Origin: Bacillota bacterium
GTDB taxonomy: Bacteria; Bacillota_A; Clostridia; Clostridiales; Clostridiaceae
Direction of reading: 5' to 3'
DNA: 12,475 nucleotides
NCBI GenBank assembly: GCA_021837545.1
Contig: JAKBFR010000065.1
Span: 1 to 12,475 of the forward strand
In this document: positions 1-7,330 of the stretch, one piece after another
Layout: each line of letters opens with the position of its first letter
How positions within the stretch are numbered: the stretch's first letter is position 1
Program-made: the position numbers and the translations under genes
The notes under the pieces: generated by a model
What the model saw: only the letters and a program-made list of their open reading frames with translations
What the model was told of the DNA's origin: nothing
Databases searched by the model: none

Positions 1-113
1 AAATTTTGAATATTTTTTAATTTTTTTTATATAAGTAAGTCTTAAAGACCACCTAATAAACACACTAAATATTTAGCTATTAAAGTCTTATTTCCAACAT
101 TGCACATATAAAC
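1..113. other. AT-rich non-coding end of window, no gene seen
   Basis: This stretch lies downstream of the flavodoxin gene and runs off the window. It contains T-rich runs and a small palindrome, GTCTTAAAGAC at 39-49. I see no ribosome binding site with a sensible reading frame, no RNA gene and no convincing promoter. It may be the start of the intergenic region before the next gene to the left. Confidence 0.5.
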
Positions 114-143
114 AATATTATAAATAATATTATTTATAATATT
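114..143. terminator. 30-bp perfect A/T-only palindrome after flavodoxin, possible terminator
   Basis: Positions 114-143 are identical to their own reverse complement. As RNA this could fold into about 13 base pairs with a 4-base loop on either strand. It begins 12 bases past the flavodoxin stop codon, where a terminator is expected. The stem has no G or C, and the tract after it on the minus strand is only moderately U-rich (GTTTATATG), so termination strength is doubtful. Confidence 0.4.
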
Positions 144-155
144 TTAAACCTTATA

Positions 156-587
156 CTATTTAACTAGTTCTTCTCCTAATTTCTTAATAAGATTTGTTTG
201 TTTTTTAGTTGGCGAATCTTTAACTGCTAAATTTCCAATTACATTAAACCCATAAGATGTCATTTCATCCTTCCATATTTTCATGAAAGTATCCTCAATC
301 CATCCATAGGTAGCAAATAAAATACAATTTTTGTTTTTATTTTCTTGATTTAAACCTTTTAACTGTTCTAGAAACGGCTTCATTTCTTCTTGTTCTATTT
401 TAGTCGAGTCCACTGCAGGACTTCCAAACGCAATAGAGTCAGCTTCTAAAACATCTTCTATAGTAGCGTCTGTAACATGTTTTACAATTACTTCTGCGCC
501 TTGTTCTCTAGCACCATCTGCCATCACATTTGCAAGGGCCTCTATGTTCCCTCCACAACTCCAATAAATGATTGATACTTTTTTCAT
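156..587 (-). CDS. Flavodoxin (clostridial short-chain type, variant FMN loop)
   Basis: This is a 143-residue cytoplasmic flavodoxin, a small FMN protein that carries low-potential electrons, often in place of ferredoxin. The family call rests on the first beta strand VSIIYW (4-9) running into the cofactor loop, the FGSP segment at 54-57, and the ATYGW motif at 92-96, which matches the 90s loop that stacks on the flavin ring in clostridial flavodoxins. The length is normal for short-chain members. The phosphate-binding loop reads SCGGNI (10-15) where the usual form is S/T-x-T-G-N-T, so two of the normal hydroxyl residues are missing. The ATG has a GAGGTG ribosome binding site about 8 bases upstream. 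It is transcribed from its own likely promoter and probably as a single gene. FMN binding is inferred, not certain, given the altered loop. Confidence 0.85.
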   Translation of the reverse strand: MKKVSIIYWSCGGNIEALANVMADGAREQGAEVIVKHVTDATIEDVLEADSIAFGSPAVDSTKIEQEEMKPFLEQLKGLNQENKNKNCILFATYGWIEDTFMKIWKDEMTSYGFNVIGNLAVKDSPTKKQTNLIKKLGEELVK

Positions 588-607
588 TAAAATAGCACCT
601 CATCTTC

Positions 608-625
608 TCGTTAAATACTTAACCT
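608..625. promoter_or_regulatory. Rex-box-like palindrome in flavodoxin leader
   Basis: The sequence GTTAA-ATAC-TTAAC at 610-623 is a perfect inverted repeat matching the core of the clostridial Rex operator, TTGTTAA-N4-TTAACAA. Over the 14 specified bases it matches 11; the misses are in the outer flanks. It sits between the predicted start of transcription and the ribosome binding site of the flavodoxin gene, where a bound repressor could block elongation. Rex senses the NADH/NAD ratio in Firmicutes; that this site is bound is inference. Confidence 0.4.
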
Positions 626-656
626 TTGTTTTTCACTAAAATAAACTTACCCTTTT

Positions 657-684
657 ATTATATCTCACATATTTTTTTTTGCAA
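657..684 (-). promoter_or_regulatory. Predicted sigma-A promoter for flavodoxin
   Basis: Read on the minus strand, TTGCAA (679-684) and a perfect TATAAT (657-662) are separated by 16 bases. Transcription would begin near 650, giving a leader of about 63 bases before the flavodoxin ATG. No clear terminator for murG lies upstream, so read-through from murG may also reach this gene. Confidence 0.6.
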
Positions 685-738
685 GATTTGATTGTGCAAT
701 TTGTATTTTTTTAAGTAATAATTATATTTTTTAGCAAT

Positions 739-1812
739 CTATCTCTTTATGCTCTCTAATAATACACCTATTATTGCTTCTACGCCATTTTTAGCTTGGC
801 TTCTTTCCATATTATTAATAATCTCTGTTTTTCTGCCTTTAAGTTCTAAAATTTTCTTGTATAATATATCATCTTTAAGTTCTTCTTCTTCTAACATTAA
901 AGAATAACCTTCTTTTTCAAATGATTTCGAATTCAAAATTTGGTCTCCGCGACTTGCCTTCTTAGAAAGAGGTATTAATAGAGTAGGTTTTTTTAATGCT
1001 AAGAATTCAAATATAGAATTTGCTCCCGCTCTTGAAATTATATAATCAGCTGTCTTCATGAGATCTGGCAGCTCTTCATTTACATACTCGAATTGTTTAT
1101 ATCCATCGAAGTTTATAAGTTTCTTATCTATATTACCATTACCACAAATATGAATTATATTAAACTCTTTTAAAAGATGTTCTAAACTTTTTCTTATTTC
1201 TTCGTTTATTATTTTTGACCCAAGGCTTCCCCCCATAATAAACAACACTTCTTTATTATCAATGAATCCACATATTTTTTTCCCCTTAGCCTTGTTTCCA
1301 TTAAATATTTCTTCTCTTATAGGACTTCCTGTAAGTACTCCCTTATTTCCATTTATAAAGTTTAAACTTTCTCTAAAAGTTACACATAATTTATTACAAA
1401 ATGGTGCTGATAATTTATTAGCAAGACCCGGAGTCATATCAGATTCATGAGCTACTACTGGTATTTTCTTTATAGATGCTGCAATAACAACTGGTACTGC
1501 TACAAAACCTCCTTTTGAAAAAATAATATCTGGTTTTTCTTTTGATAATATTTTTATTGCTTGTGCAACTCCCTTCAGGATCTTAAAAGGATCTGTAAAA
1601 TTTTTCACGTCAAAGTATCTTCTTAATTTTCCACATGAAATTCCAAAGAAAGGAATATTATTTCTTGTTATTATTTCCTTTTCAATACCATCAATACTAC
1701 CAATATATTTGATTTCAAAACCACTTTCTTTTAATTTAGGTATTAACGCTAAATTAGGAGTTACATGCCCTGCAGTACCTCCACCTGTCATTATTATTTT
1801 GTATTTAGGCAA
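739..1812 (-). CDS. murG: MurG, UDP-GlcNAc:lipid I N-acetylglucosaminyltransferase
   Basis: MurG transfers N-acetylglucosamine from UDP-GlcNAc to lipid I on the inner face of the membrane, making lipid II for peptidoglycan. The protein has 357 residues, normal for the family, in two Rossmann-like halves. Key motifs are GGGTAGHV (10-17), the glycine loop with the catalytic-site histidine, HESD (122-125), TGSPIR (161-166), GGSLGS (194-199), [10 protein letters not shown] (260-269), which contacts the UDP-sugar, and SRGDQ (287-291). The start is TTG: an AAAGGAT ribosome binding site lies 8 bases upstream, and the next in-frame ATG (codon 8) would remove the first beta strand. It lies 46 bases downstream of recJ with no terminator between, so co-transcription is likely. 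Neighbouring genes are not cell-division genes, so murG here sits outside the usual dcw cluster. Confidence 0.96.
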   Translation of the reverse strand: MPKYKIIMTGGGTAGHVTPNLALIPKLKESGFEIKYIGSIDGIEKEIITRNNIPFFGISCGKLRRYFDVKNFTDPFKILKGVAQAIKILSKEKPDIIFSKGGFVAVPVVIAASIKKIPVVAHESDMTPGLANKLSAPFCNKLCVTFRESLNFINGNKGVLTGSPIREEIFNGNKAKGKKICGFIDNKEVLFIMGGSLGSKIINEEIRKSLEHLLKEFNIIHICGNGNIDKKLINFDGYKQFEYVNEELPDLMKTADYIISRAGANSIFEFLALKKPTLLIPLSKKASRGDQILNSKSFEKEGYSLMLEEEELKDDILYKKILELKGRKTEIINNMERSQAKNGVEAIIGVLLESIKR

Positions 1813-1820
1813 AAACTATC

Positions 1821-1827
1821 ATCCTTT
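1821..1827 (-). promoter_or_regulatory. Ribosome binding site fixing the murG TTG start
   Basis: AAAGGAT on the minus strand lies 8 bases before the TTG at 1812-1810. An ATG overlapping the site is in another frame and meets a stop after five codons, so TTG is the best start. Confidence 0.7.
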
Positions 1828-1858
1828 CTCATTCATTTTTCATTATTTATCAAAGTAC

Positions 1859-3628
1859 TTAACACCTATAGTTTTGTACTACAATTTGAATATTGGTATT
1901 GCCATTATATTCATTAACGCTCGGATAAAATACTAAATCCACTTTTACATCATTATATGCTCCATCATAAAGCTTTTGTAGCTCTTCTTTATCATATTTA
2001 TCATTTATCACTTCTTCAAATTCATAAATATCACCAAAATAAATAGCATCTAAAGTTGTATTAAATTTAGTTTTCAACTTAAATTTTAATACATTTTTAT
2101 TTTTGCCTAATATTGTAGCTTTTAACAACTTTACATTTTTTTCTGCAAATAAAGGTTTAGAATTTGCTTTACCAAAAGGTTCCAATCTTTCTAAATCATT
2201 AATTAATTCATAATTTATTGAATCAAGGGGTAAAGCACAATCTATAGTAACCTTTCTCAGTAAATCATCATCTTTTAATAATGTATTTTGATTTAGTCTT
2301 CGTCTAAACTCATCTATATTCTCTTCCTTCAAAGAAAATCCTGCCGCCATGGGATGGCCACCAAAATTTCCAAGTAAGTCTTTGCATTTAACTAGTTCTT
2401 CAAACATATTATATTCTTCTATGGATCTGCCTGATCCCTTTGCTCCATTTTCACATTTTGTTATTATTAAAGTTGGAACATTATATTTTTCTCTTATTCT
2501 TCCTGCTATTATTCCTGCTAAACTTTCATGTACATCCTCAATATATATGACAAATACCTTATCATTTATCATATTATTCTTTTCCACAATTTCTATAGCA
2601 GTTTCCATACCCTTCATAGTCATGTCTTTTCTTTCTTCATTTAATTTAACTAATTCCTTTGCAAGCTTAATTGCGTCCTCTTCTTCTTTTGAGAGTAACA
2701 ACTTTAATCCCTTTTTAGCTGAATCAAGTCTTCCACACGCATTTATACATGGTCCTATTATAAATCCCAAATGATATACTGATAAAGTTTTTTCAGTCAT
2801 TTCACATTCTCTTATTAATTCTTGCATTCCTAAAGTAGTAGTCTTATTTATTAATTCCAATCCTTTTTTAACAAAAATCCTATTTTCATCAATTAAATCT
2901 ACAACATCGCAAACTGTTGCAATTGCAAGAAATTCTATAAGTTTATAACATTCTTTTTTATCTATACTTAATTTATCATAAAGAACTTCTATAAGTTTGA
3001 ATGCTACTCCAGCTCCACATAATTGCTTAAATTTATAATTGCATTCCTCTTGTTTTGGGTTTACTATAGCATCTGCACTTGAACTTATGAATTTTCTAGT
3101 CTTATTTTCATCTTCAATAAATGGTATATCGTGATGATCTGTAACTATTACAGTAAGTCCCATATCCTTAGCATATTTTATTGGATCTATAGCTGATATT
3201 CCATTATCACAAGTTAAAATAGTATCTACTCCATCTTCTTTTGCCTGTTTTATTATATTTATATTTATTCCATATCCATCTTTTATTCTATCTGGAATTT
3301 CATAATCAACATTTGCATTGCATCTTTTTAATGCCGTATATAAAATATAAACACTTATGACTCCATCTACATCATAATCTCCAACAATTCTTATCTTTTT
3401 CTTTAATTTTATTTTATCATCAAGTATATCTACAGCTTTCTCTAAATCTTTCATTTCTCTTGGATTATGAAGTTTATCAAAATCTGGATTTATATAACTT
3501 TTTATCATTTCATCATTTATAATATCTCTATTTATTATAAGCTTACTCATAAGCTCTGTAATTCCATATTTATTTGATATTTGCTTATAATTAGCTTTTT
3601 TATTTTTTATAAACCAGCGTTCTGCCAT
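1859..3628 (-). CDS. recJ: RecJ, single-strand-specific 5'-3' DNA exonuclease
   Basis: RecJ degrades single-stranded DNA from the 5' end in recombinational repair, mismatch repair and base excision repair. The 589-residue product matches the family length. The DHH phosphoesterase domain comes first, with metal-binding motifs DYDVDG (84-89), CDNG (140-143), DHHD (164-167) and CDVVD (240-244), followed by NACGRLD (296-302). The DHHA1 domain carries GSGRS (398-402) and GGHPMAAG (423-430). Residues from about 455 to the end form the C-terminal nucleic-acid-binding (OB-like) region, with LEPFGKAN at 482-489. All catalytic motifs are intact. The ATG has a TGGAGGG ribosome binding site about 8 bases upstream. 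It starts 35 bases after the DJ-1 family gene and is followed closely by murG, suggesting one transcript. Confidence 0.95.
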   Translation of the reverse strand: MAERWFIKNKKANYKQISNKYGITELMSKLIINRDIINDEMIKSYINPDFDKLHNPREMKDLEKAVDILDDKIKLKKKIRIVGDYDVDGVISVYILYTALKRCNANVDYEIPDRIKDGYGININIIKQAKEDGVDTILTCDNGISAIDPIKYAKDMGLTVIVTDHHDIPFIEDENKTRKFISSSADAIVNPKQEECNYKFKQLCGAGVAFKLIEVLYDKLSIDKKECYKLIEFLAIATVCDVVDLIDENRIFVKKGLELINKTTTLGMQELIRECEMTEKTLSVYHLGFIIGPCINACGRLDSAKKGLKLLLSKEEEDAIKLAKELVKLNEERKDMTMKGMETAIEIVEKNNMINDKVFVIYIEDVHESLAGIIAGRIREKYNVPTLIITKCENGAKGSGRSIEEYNMFEELVKCKDLLGNFGGHPMAAGFSLKEENIDEFRRRLNQNTLLKDDDLLRKVTIDCALPLDSINYELINDLERLEPFGKANSKPLFAEKNVKLLKATILGKNKNVLKFKLKTKFNTTLDAIYFGDIYEFEEVINDKYDKEELQKLYDGAYNDVKVDLVFYPSVNEYNGNTNIQIVVQNYRC

Positions 3629-3643
3629 TTCTACCCTCCATTA

Positions 3644-3680
3644 ATTCAATTAACAATGCACAATTAATTGTTAATTGAAT
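3644..3680. repeat. Short inverted repeat at the DJ-1 gene/recJ junction
   Basis: The 14-base arms at 3644-3657 (ATTCAATTAACAAT) and 3667-3680 are exact inverted copies around a 9-base middle. The element overlaps the end of the DJ-1 family gene: its last codons (Ser-Ile-Asn-Asn) and TAA stop are read from the right part of the repeat. Positions 3645-3667 match 7331-7353 in the parE-parC spacer at 21 of 23 bases, and 3648-3661 match the reverse complement of 7387-7400 exactly, so this is a dispersed sequence rather than a chance hairpin. No U-tract follows, so it is unlikely to be a terminator. Confidence 0.75.
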
Positions 3681-4212
3681 AAAGCATTCCTTGCGAAATA
3701 GTTTTTGCTTCATTTGCATATCCAAGCATTTCTAATAACTTATACGAAAATACCATTGCCGTTGCGGGTCCCCTACTGGTTATTATGTTTCCATCAACCA
3801 CTACTGCGTCTTCTAAATACTCACAATTTGGTAATTCATCTTCATATCCCGGATAAGACGTTATATTTTTACCTTCTATAATTTCAGCCTTTCCAAGTAC
3901 TATTGGCCCTGCACAAATTGCTCCTATTAATTTACCTTCTTTATTTTGTTTTTTTACAAATTCTATTACTCTTTCATCATCTCTTAAATTAGGAGCTCCT
4001 GGAACCCCACCTGGAATTACTACTAAATCATATTCCATATCTTCATTAAAAAGTTTATCCGCTTCAACTACTAACCCGTGGCTTGATTTAACTTGTTTTT
4101 CCTTAATAGATACTAAATCACAAGTTAAATTTGCTCTTCTCATTACATCTGATACAGTTAGTGCTTCTATTTCTTCAAAACCATCTGCTAACAATACACA
4201 TACTTTTTTCAT
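3664..4212 (-). CDS. DJ-1/PfpI (ThiJ) family protein
   Basis: This 182-residue cytoplasmic protein belongs to the DJ-1 branch of the class I glutamine-amidotransferase-like superfamily. The reactive cysteine is C100 in AICAGP (98-103), the nucleophile-elbow position equal to C106 of human DJ-1. The partner glutamate is E16 in GFEEIEAL (11-18), equal to E18 of DJ-1. PGG at 67-69 and SRGPATA (146-152) are further family marks. Members have been described as glyoxalases, deglycases, chaperones or redox sensors; the sequence does not say which applies. The ATG has an AGGAGGA ribosome binding site 6 bases upstream. It is the first gene of a probable operon with recJ and murG. The last residues, SINN, are encoded by a dispersed repeat, so the C-terminal tip may differ from relatives. 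Confidence 0.9.
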   Translation of the reverse strand: MKKVCVLLADGFEEIEALTVSDVMRRANLTCDLVSIKEKQVKSSHGLVVEADKLFNEDMEYDLVVIPGGVPGAPNLRDDERVIEFVKKQNKEGKLIGAICAGPIVLGKAEIIEGKNITSYPGYEDELPNCEYLEDAVVVDGNIITSRGPATAMVFSYKLLEMLGYANEAKTISQGMLYSINN

Positions 4213-4241
4213 ATTAAGTCCTCCTCGTATAATCTAAACAA

Positions 4242-4276
4242 TGAGGATATCCTAAACAACATTTAGAATATCCTCA
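4242..4276 (-). promoter_or_regulatory. Stem-loop in the leader of the DJ-1 family gene
   Basis: Arms 4242-4256 and 4262-4276 pair around a 5-base loop. In minus-strand RNA the one imperfect pair is a G-U wobble (4251/4267), giving an unbroken 15-pair stem. In plus-strand RNA the same position is a C-A mismatch. The hairpin therefore suits RNA in the direction of the DJ-1 gene, ending about 17 bases before its ribosome binding site. After it on this strand comes a modest U-rich stretch, TTGTTTAGATT, so it could be a weak terminator for parC read-through, an attenuator or a stability element. On the plus strand a run of seven T follows, so it could also stop antisense transcripts. Confidence 0.5.
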
Positions 4277-4300
4277 CTCTATTTTTTTATTTGTATCTTC

Positions 4301-4329
4301 ATTATACTCCATTTGCTAACCCACTACCA
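4301..4329 (-). promoter_or_regulatory. Candidate promoter for the DJ-1 gene-recJ-murG operon
   Basis: A perfect minus-strand TATAAT lies at 4301-4306. The hexamer at 17-base spacing (TGGTAG, 4324-4329) is a poor -35, so an activator or another site may be needed. Transcription would start near 4294 and give a leader of about 80 bases containing the stem-loop at 4242-4276. Confidence 0.4.
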
Positions 4330-4341
4330 TAAGTGAAAATC

Positions 4342-4379
4342 AAAAAATTCTATTTTATATACAACGTAACTAGTTGTAT
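4342..4379 (-). terminator. Weak hairpin downstream of parC, possible terminator
   Basis: ATACAAC (4359-4365) and GTTGTAT (4373-4379) form a 7-pair stem with a 7-base loop about 34 bases after the parC stop. On the minus strand a run of six T follows only after some 11 bases (4347-4342). The stem is short and the U-tract displaced, so termination is probably partial. Confidence 0.3.
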
Positions 4380-4412
4380 TTAATAAGTTCTTGGTTGTGC
4401 TTCGCACTTTTT

Positions 4413-7319
4413 TTAAATGTGTACATCTTTGATTTCGTCATCAAGTATAACCATCATTATACTTGTGCCTCTACCGGCTCTATTTTGTAGTTTAATATCA
4501 TTTATTTTAATTGCTGATTTTTCCTTAGATTTAGAAGTCAAGACCACTTCTGTTTTATCTGCAGATAAAGTTATACTATTTCCTTCACTGCTTATATAAT
4601 TACTATGGTATTTTCCAAAAATAACTTCGTCTTCATCTCTTAAGCTCATTCCTGTAACACCTGAAGCTACTTTTCCCATGATATTTACATTTTCAACAGG
4701 AAATCTTATTCCCATTCCTTTTTTAGTTATCATAACTAAATATCCAAGTTTCATTTTATCTATTTCTACTGAAACTACTTCATCATCTTCAAATTTAAAT
4801 TTATGACATACTTGTTTAAAATACTCCCCTTCAAATTCTTTTAATAATGTCTTCTTAACCATTCCTTTTCTAGTAAAAGTATATACTCCAAGCTCTTCAT
4901 CATAAGAATCAATTGAAACTAAACTAACTATCTTTTCTCCCTTTTCTAGCTTTCCTAAAAATGCTTCTACTGGGATTTCCTCATTAATCACATTTTTCAT
5001 TAAAAATACTGGTACTTTATAAACATACCCTTTATTACTAAACAGTAATAATTCTTTTAGCGAATTCGTTTTAACCTTTAAAGAATCTTCTTTAATTCTT
5101 CCATAAGACTTAAGCTTATTTTTATCTGTGATTCCAAGGCTCAACTCAAAATATTCAATTTCATTTGTATCTTCTACTTCAACAATTTCATCATCTTGTG
5201 CAAAATTGAATAATTGAATAGGTAATATATTTCTAGAAGTATCTTCAAGATTTTTCACCTCAAGAGTAAACTCTAAACCTAATTTGCTTTTAACTCTTAA
5301 GAACTTACTTTCATCTTCTAATTCTCTTATTGATACATTTATTAATTCATCATCATCTCTAAGCTTTAAAGCTTGAAGTCTAGTATATGCAGTTTGGAAT
5401 TTATCCATTGAACTTTGTTTAATCCCTCCACGTTTAGTTATAAATCTAAATGCTTTGCTTGGATTAAAATTATCTAAAGATACAGCTCCAACGATCTTCT
5501 CATTATCTATATTTATAGTTTTAATTACTGCATCTAGTCTCTCTCCTTTTTCCTTCCACTTCATTTCCGGTATATTAATGCCCTTTGTTTGATACATAAA
5601 TCCTTTATCCGTAAATATAAGTAACGTATCCTTGGTATTCGAGCTTATTAAATATTTTAATGTATCCCCTTCTCTATATTCAATATCCTCTGGATTAGAA
5701 CTTGATCTATTGTAATTCTTTAGTGGCATTCTCTTAATGAAACCATCCTTCGATATTGTAATCATCACTTCTTCTATTACAATTAATTCTTCAATATCAA
5801 TTTTACTTTCACTTTCATCTTTTACAACGGCAGTTCTTCTCTTGTTTCCATATTTATCACTTATTTCTTTCAATTCAGTTTTTATTACTTTTAAGAGTTC
5901 TTTTTCACTAGATAAAATCTTTTCAAGTTTTTTAATTAACTTTTCAAGAGTTGCATATTCTTTTTCAAATATTTCTATTTCAAGTCCTGTTAATCTATAT
6001 AACATAAGCTCTAATATAGCTTGTGCTTGTGCTTCTGAAAATTCAAATTTGCTTATTAAATTATCGCTAGCATCTTTTTTAGATTTTGAACTTCTAATTA
6101 AAGCGATAATTTGATCTAAAACATTTATCGCTTTAATAAAACCCTCAACAATGTGAAATCTCTTTTTTGCTGTATCAAGTTCTTTTTTTGTTCTCCTAGT
6201 AATTACTTCTTTTTGATGCTCTACATAATATTTTATTATAGCCTTTAAACTCATAGTTTCTGGCTTTCCATTTGAAAGTGCAACCATGTTAAAGCTTATA
6301 TTAGATTGTAAATCAGTCTTTTTAAATAAATATTTTAATACCTTATCTGCAATATCTTCATCAATATTTTTCTTTAGTTCAATAACAGCTCTTATTCCAT
6401 TCCTATCAGATTCATCTCTAATATCTATTATTGACTCCAATGCCTTTGCATGTCTTTTATCCCCTGTCATTTCCGATATTAACTGAAGAAGCTTTGCCTT
6501 GTTTTTTCTATACGGAAATTCAGTTATTACTATTCCCAATCTTCCATTTTCTAATTTTTCAATTGAAGTTTTAGCTCTGTATGCAACCTTTCCTTCTCCT
6601 GTTTCATACGCTGACAACATAGATTTTTCTCCAATTAAAATTCCACCTGTAGGCAAATCTGGCCCTTTTATGTACTCCATAAGTTCTGAAGTAGTTATTT
6701 CATTATTATCTATGTAAGCCAGCACTCCATCAGTTACTTCTTTTAAATTATGTGGTGGTATATTAGTTGCGAGACCAACTGCTATACCAAAGGTACCATT
6801 TACTAAAAGATTAGGATATCTACTTGGTAGTACCTTAGGCTCTAATTCACTCTCTGAGTAATTGGGAATCATATCTACAGTATCTTTTTCAATATCACGT
6901 AACATTTCCATAGCAATAGGTGATAATCTTGCTTCAGTATACCTCATTGCTGCTGCTCCATCGCCATCTATTGATCCCCAATTTCCATGACCTTCTATAA
7001 GAGGTTCTCTAGTTGAAAATTCTTGAGCTAAAATTACCATAGCTTCATATACAGATGTATCTCCATGAGGATGAAACTTACCTAAAATATCCCCAACTAT
7101 TCTAGCAGATTTAAAATAAGGTCTGTCTGGGAAAGCTTTAAGCATATATGCCCCATATAGAATTCTTCTATGCACAGGCTTAAGCCCATCTCTAACGTCT
7201 GGAAGTGCTCTATCTTTTGCAACTTCTATTGCATATGGTAAAAAATTTTCAGGCATTGCTTCTTCTAAAAGAATACTGATTATATTATTATCTTTAGGTA
7301 TATCATTTTTCTTTGCCAT
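4413..7319 (-). CDS. parC: ParC, DNA topoisomerase IV subunit A (unusually long C-terminal domain)
   Basis: With ParE this forms topoisomerase IV, which cuts, passes and reseals duplex DNA to unlink daughter chromosomes. The breakage-reunion domain (about 25-490) has HPHGDTSVY (83-91) and the active-site tyrosine Y127 after R126. The quinolone-target positions equal to E. coli GyrA S83 and D87 are T88 and E92. FSEAQAQAILEL (427-438) is the conserved C-gate segment. From about 510 to 968 I count eight beta-pinwheel-like repeats, explaining a length of 968 against roughly 750-870 usual. No canonical GyrA box is seen in the first repeat, favouring topoisomerase IV over gyrase, though QNRAGRG (945-951) near the end resembles one. 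The ATG has an AAAGGAGA site 5 bases upstream. It follows parE after 89 bases. A gyrase A paralogue is the alternative. Confidence 0.9.
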   Translation of the reverse strand: MAKKNDIPKDNNIISILLEEAMPENFLPYAIEVAKDRALPDVRDGLKPVHRRILYGAYMLKAFPDRPYFKSARIVGDILGKFHPHGDTSVYEAMVILAQEFSTREPLIEGHGNWGSIDGDGAAAMRYTEARLSPIAMEMLRDIEKDTVDMIPNYSESELEPKVLPSRYPNLLVNGTFGIAVGLATNIPPHNLKEVTDGVLAYIDNNEITTSELMEYIKGPDLPTGGILIGEKSMLSAYETGEGKVAYRAKTSIEKLENGRLGIVITEFPYRKNKAKLLQLISEMTGDKRHAKALESIIDIRDESDRNGIRAVIELKKNIDEDIADKVLKYLFKKTDLQSNISFNMVALSNGKPETMSLKAIIKYYVEHQKEVITRRTKKELDTAKKRFHIVEGFIKAINVLDQIIALIRSSKSKKDASDNLISKFEFSEAQAQAILELMLYRLTGLEIEIFEKEYATLEKLIKKLEKILSSEKELLKVIKTELKEISDKYGNKRRTAVVKDESESKIDIEELIVIEEVMITISKDGFIKRMPLKNYNRSSSNPEDIEYREGDTLKYLISSNTKDTLLIFTDKGFMYQTKGINIPEMKWKEKGERLDAVIKTINIDNEKIVGAVSLDNFNPSKAFRFITKRGGIKQSSMDKFQTAYTRLQALKLRDDDELINVSIRELEDESKFLRVKSKLGLEFTLEVKNLEDTSRNILPIQLFNFAQDDEIVEVEDTNEIEYFELSLGITDKNKLKSYGRIKEDSLKVKTNSLKELLLFSNKGYVYKVPVFLMKNVINEEIPVEAFLGKLEKGEKIVSLVSIDSYDEELGVYTFTRKGMVKKTLLKEFEGEYFKQVCHKFKFEDDEVVSVEIDKMKLGYLVMITKKGMGIRFPVENVNIMGKVASGVTGMSLRDEDEVIFGKYHSNYISSEGNSITLSADKTEVVLTSKSKEKSAIKINDIKLQNRAGRGTSIMMVILDDEIKDVHI

Positions 7320-7330
7320 ACTGATCTCCT

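Noticed and set aside
679..699. Hairpin TTGCA...TGCAA between murG and flavodoxin as a murG terminator
   Set aside because: The stem is five pairs, and in the direction of murG it is followed by A-rich, not U-rich, sequence. It overlaps the flavodoxin -35 region instead.
2349..2774. Plus-strand open frame of 141 codons opposite recJ
   Set aside because: It is antisense to conserved RecJ motifs including the DHHA1 domain, Ser/Phe-rich and with no supporting signals, so a shadow of the real gene.
4397..4414. Plus-strand terminator-like GTGCTTCGCAC followed by seven T
   Set aside because: The stem has only four pairs, the T-run overlaps the parC stop codon region, and there is no plus-strand gene to terminate.
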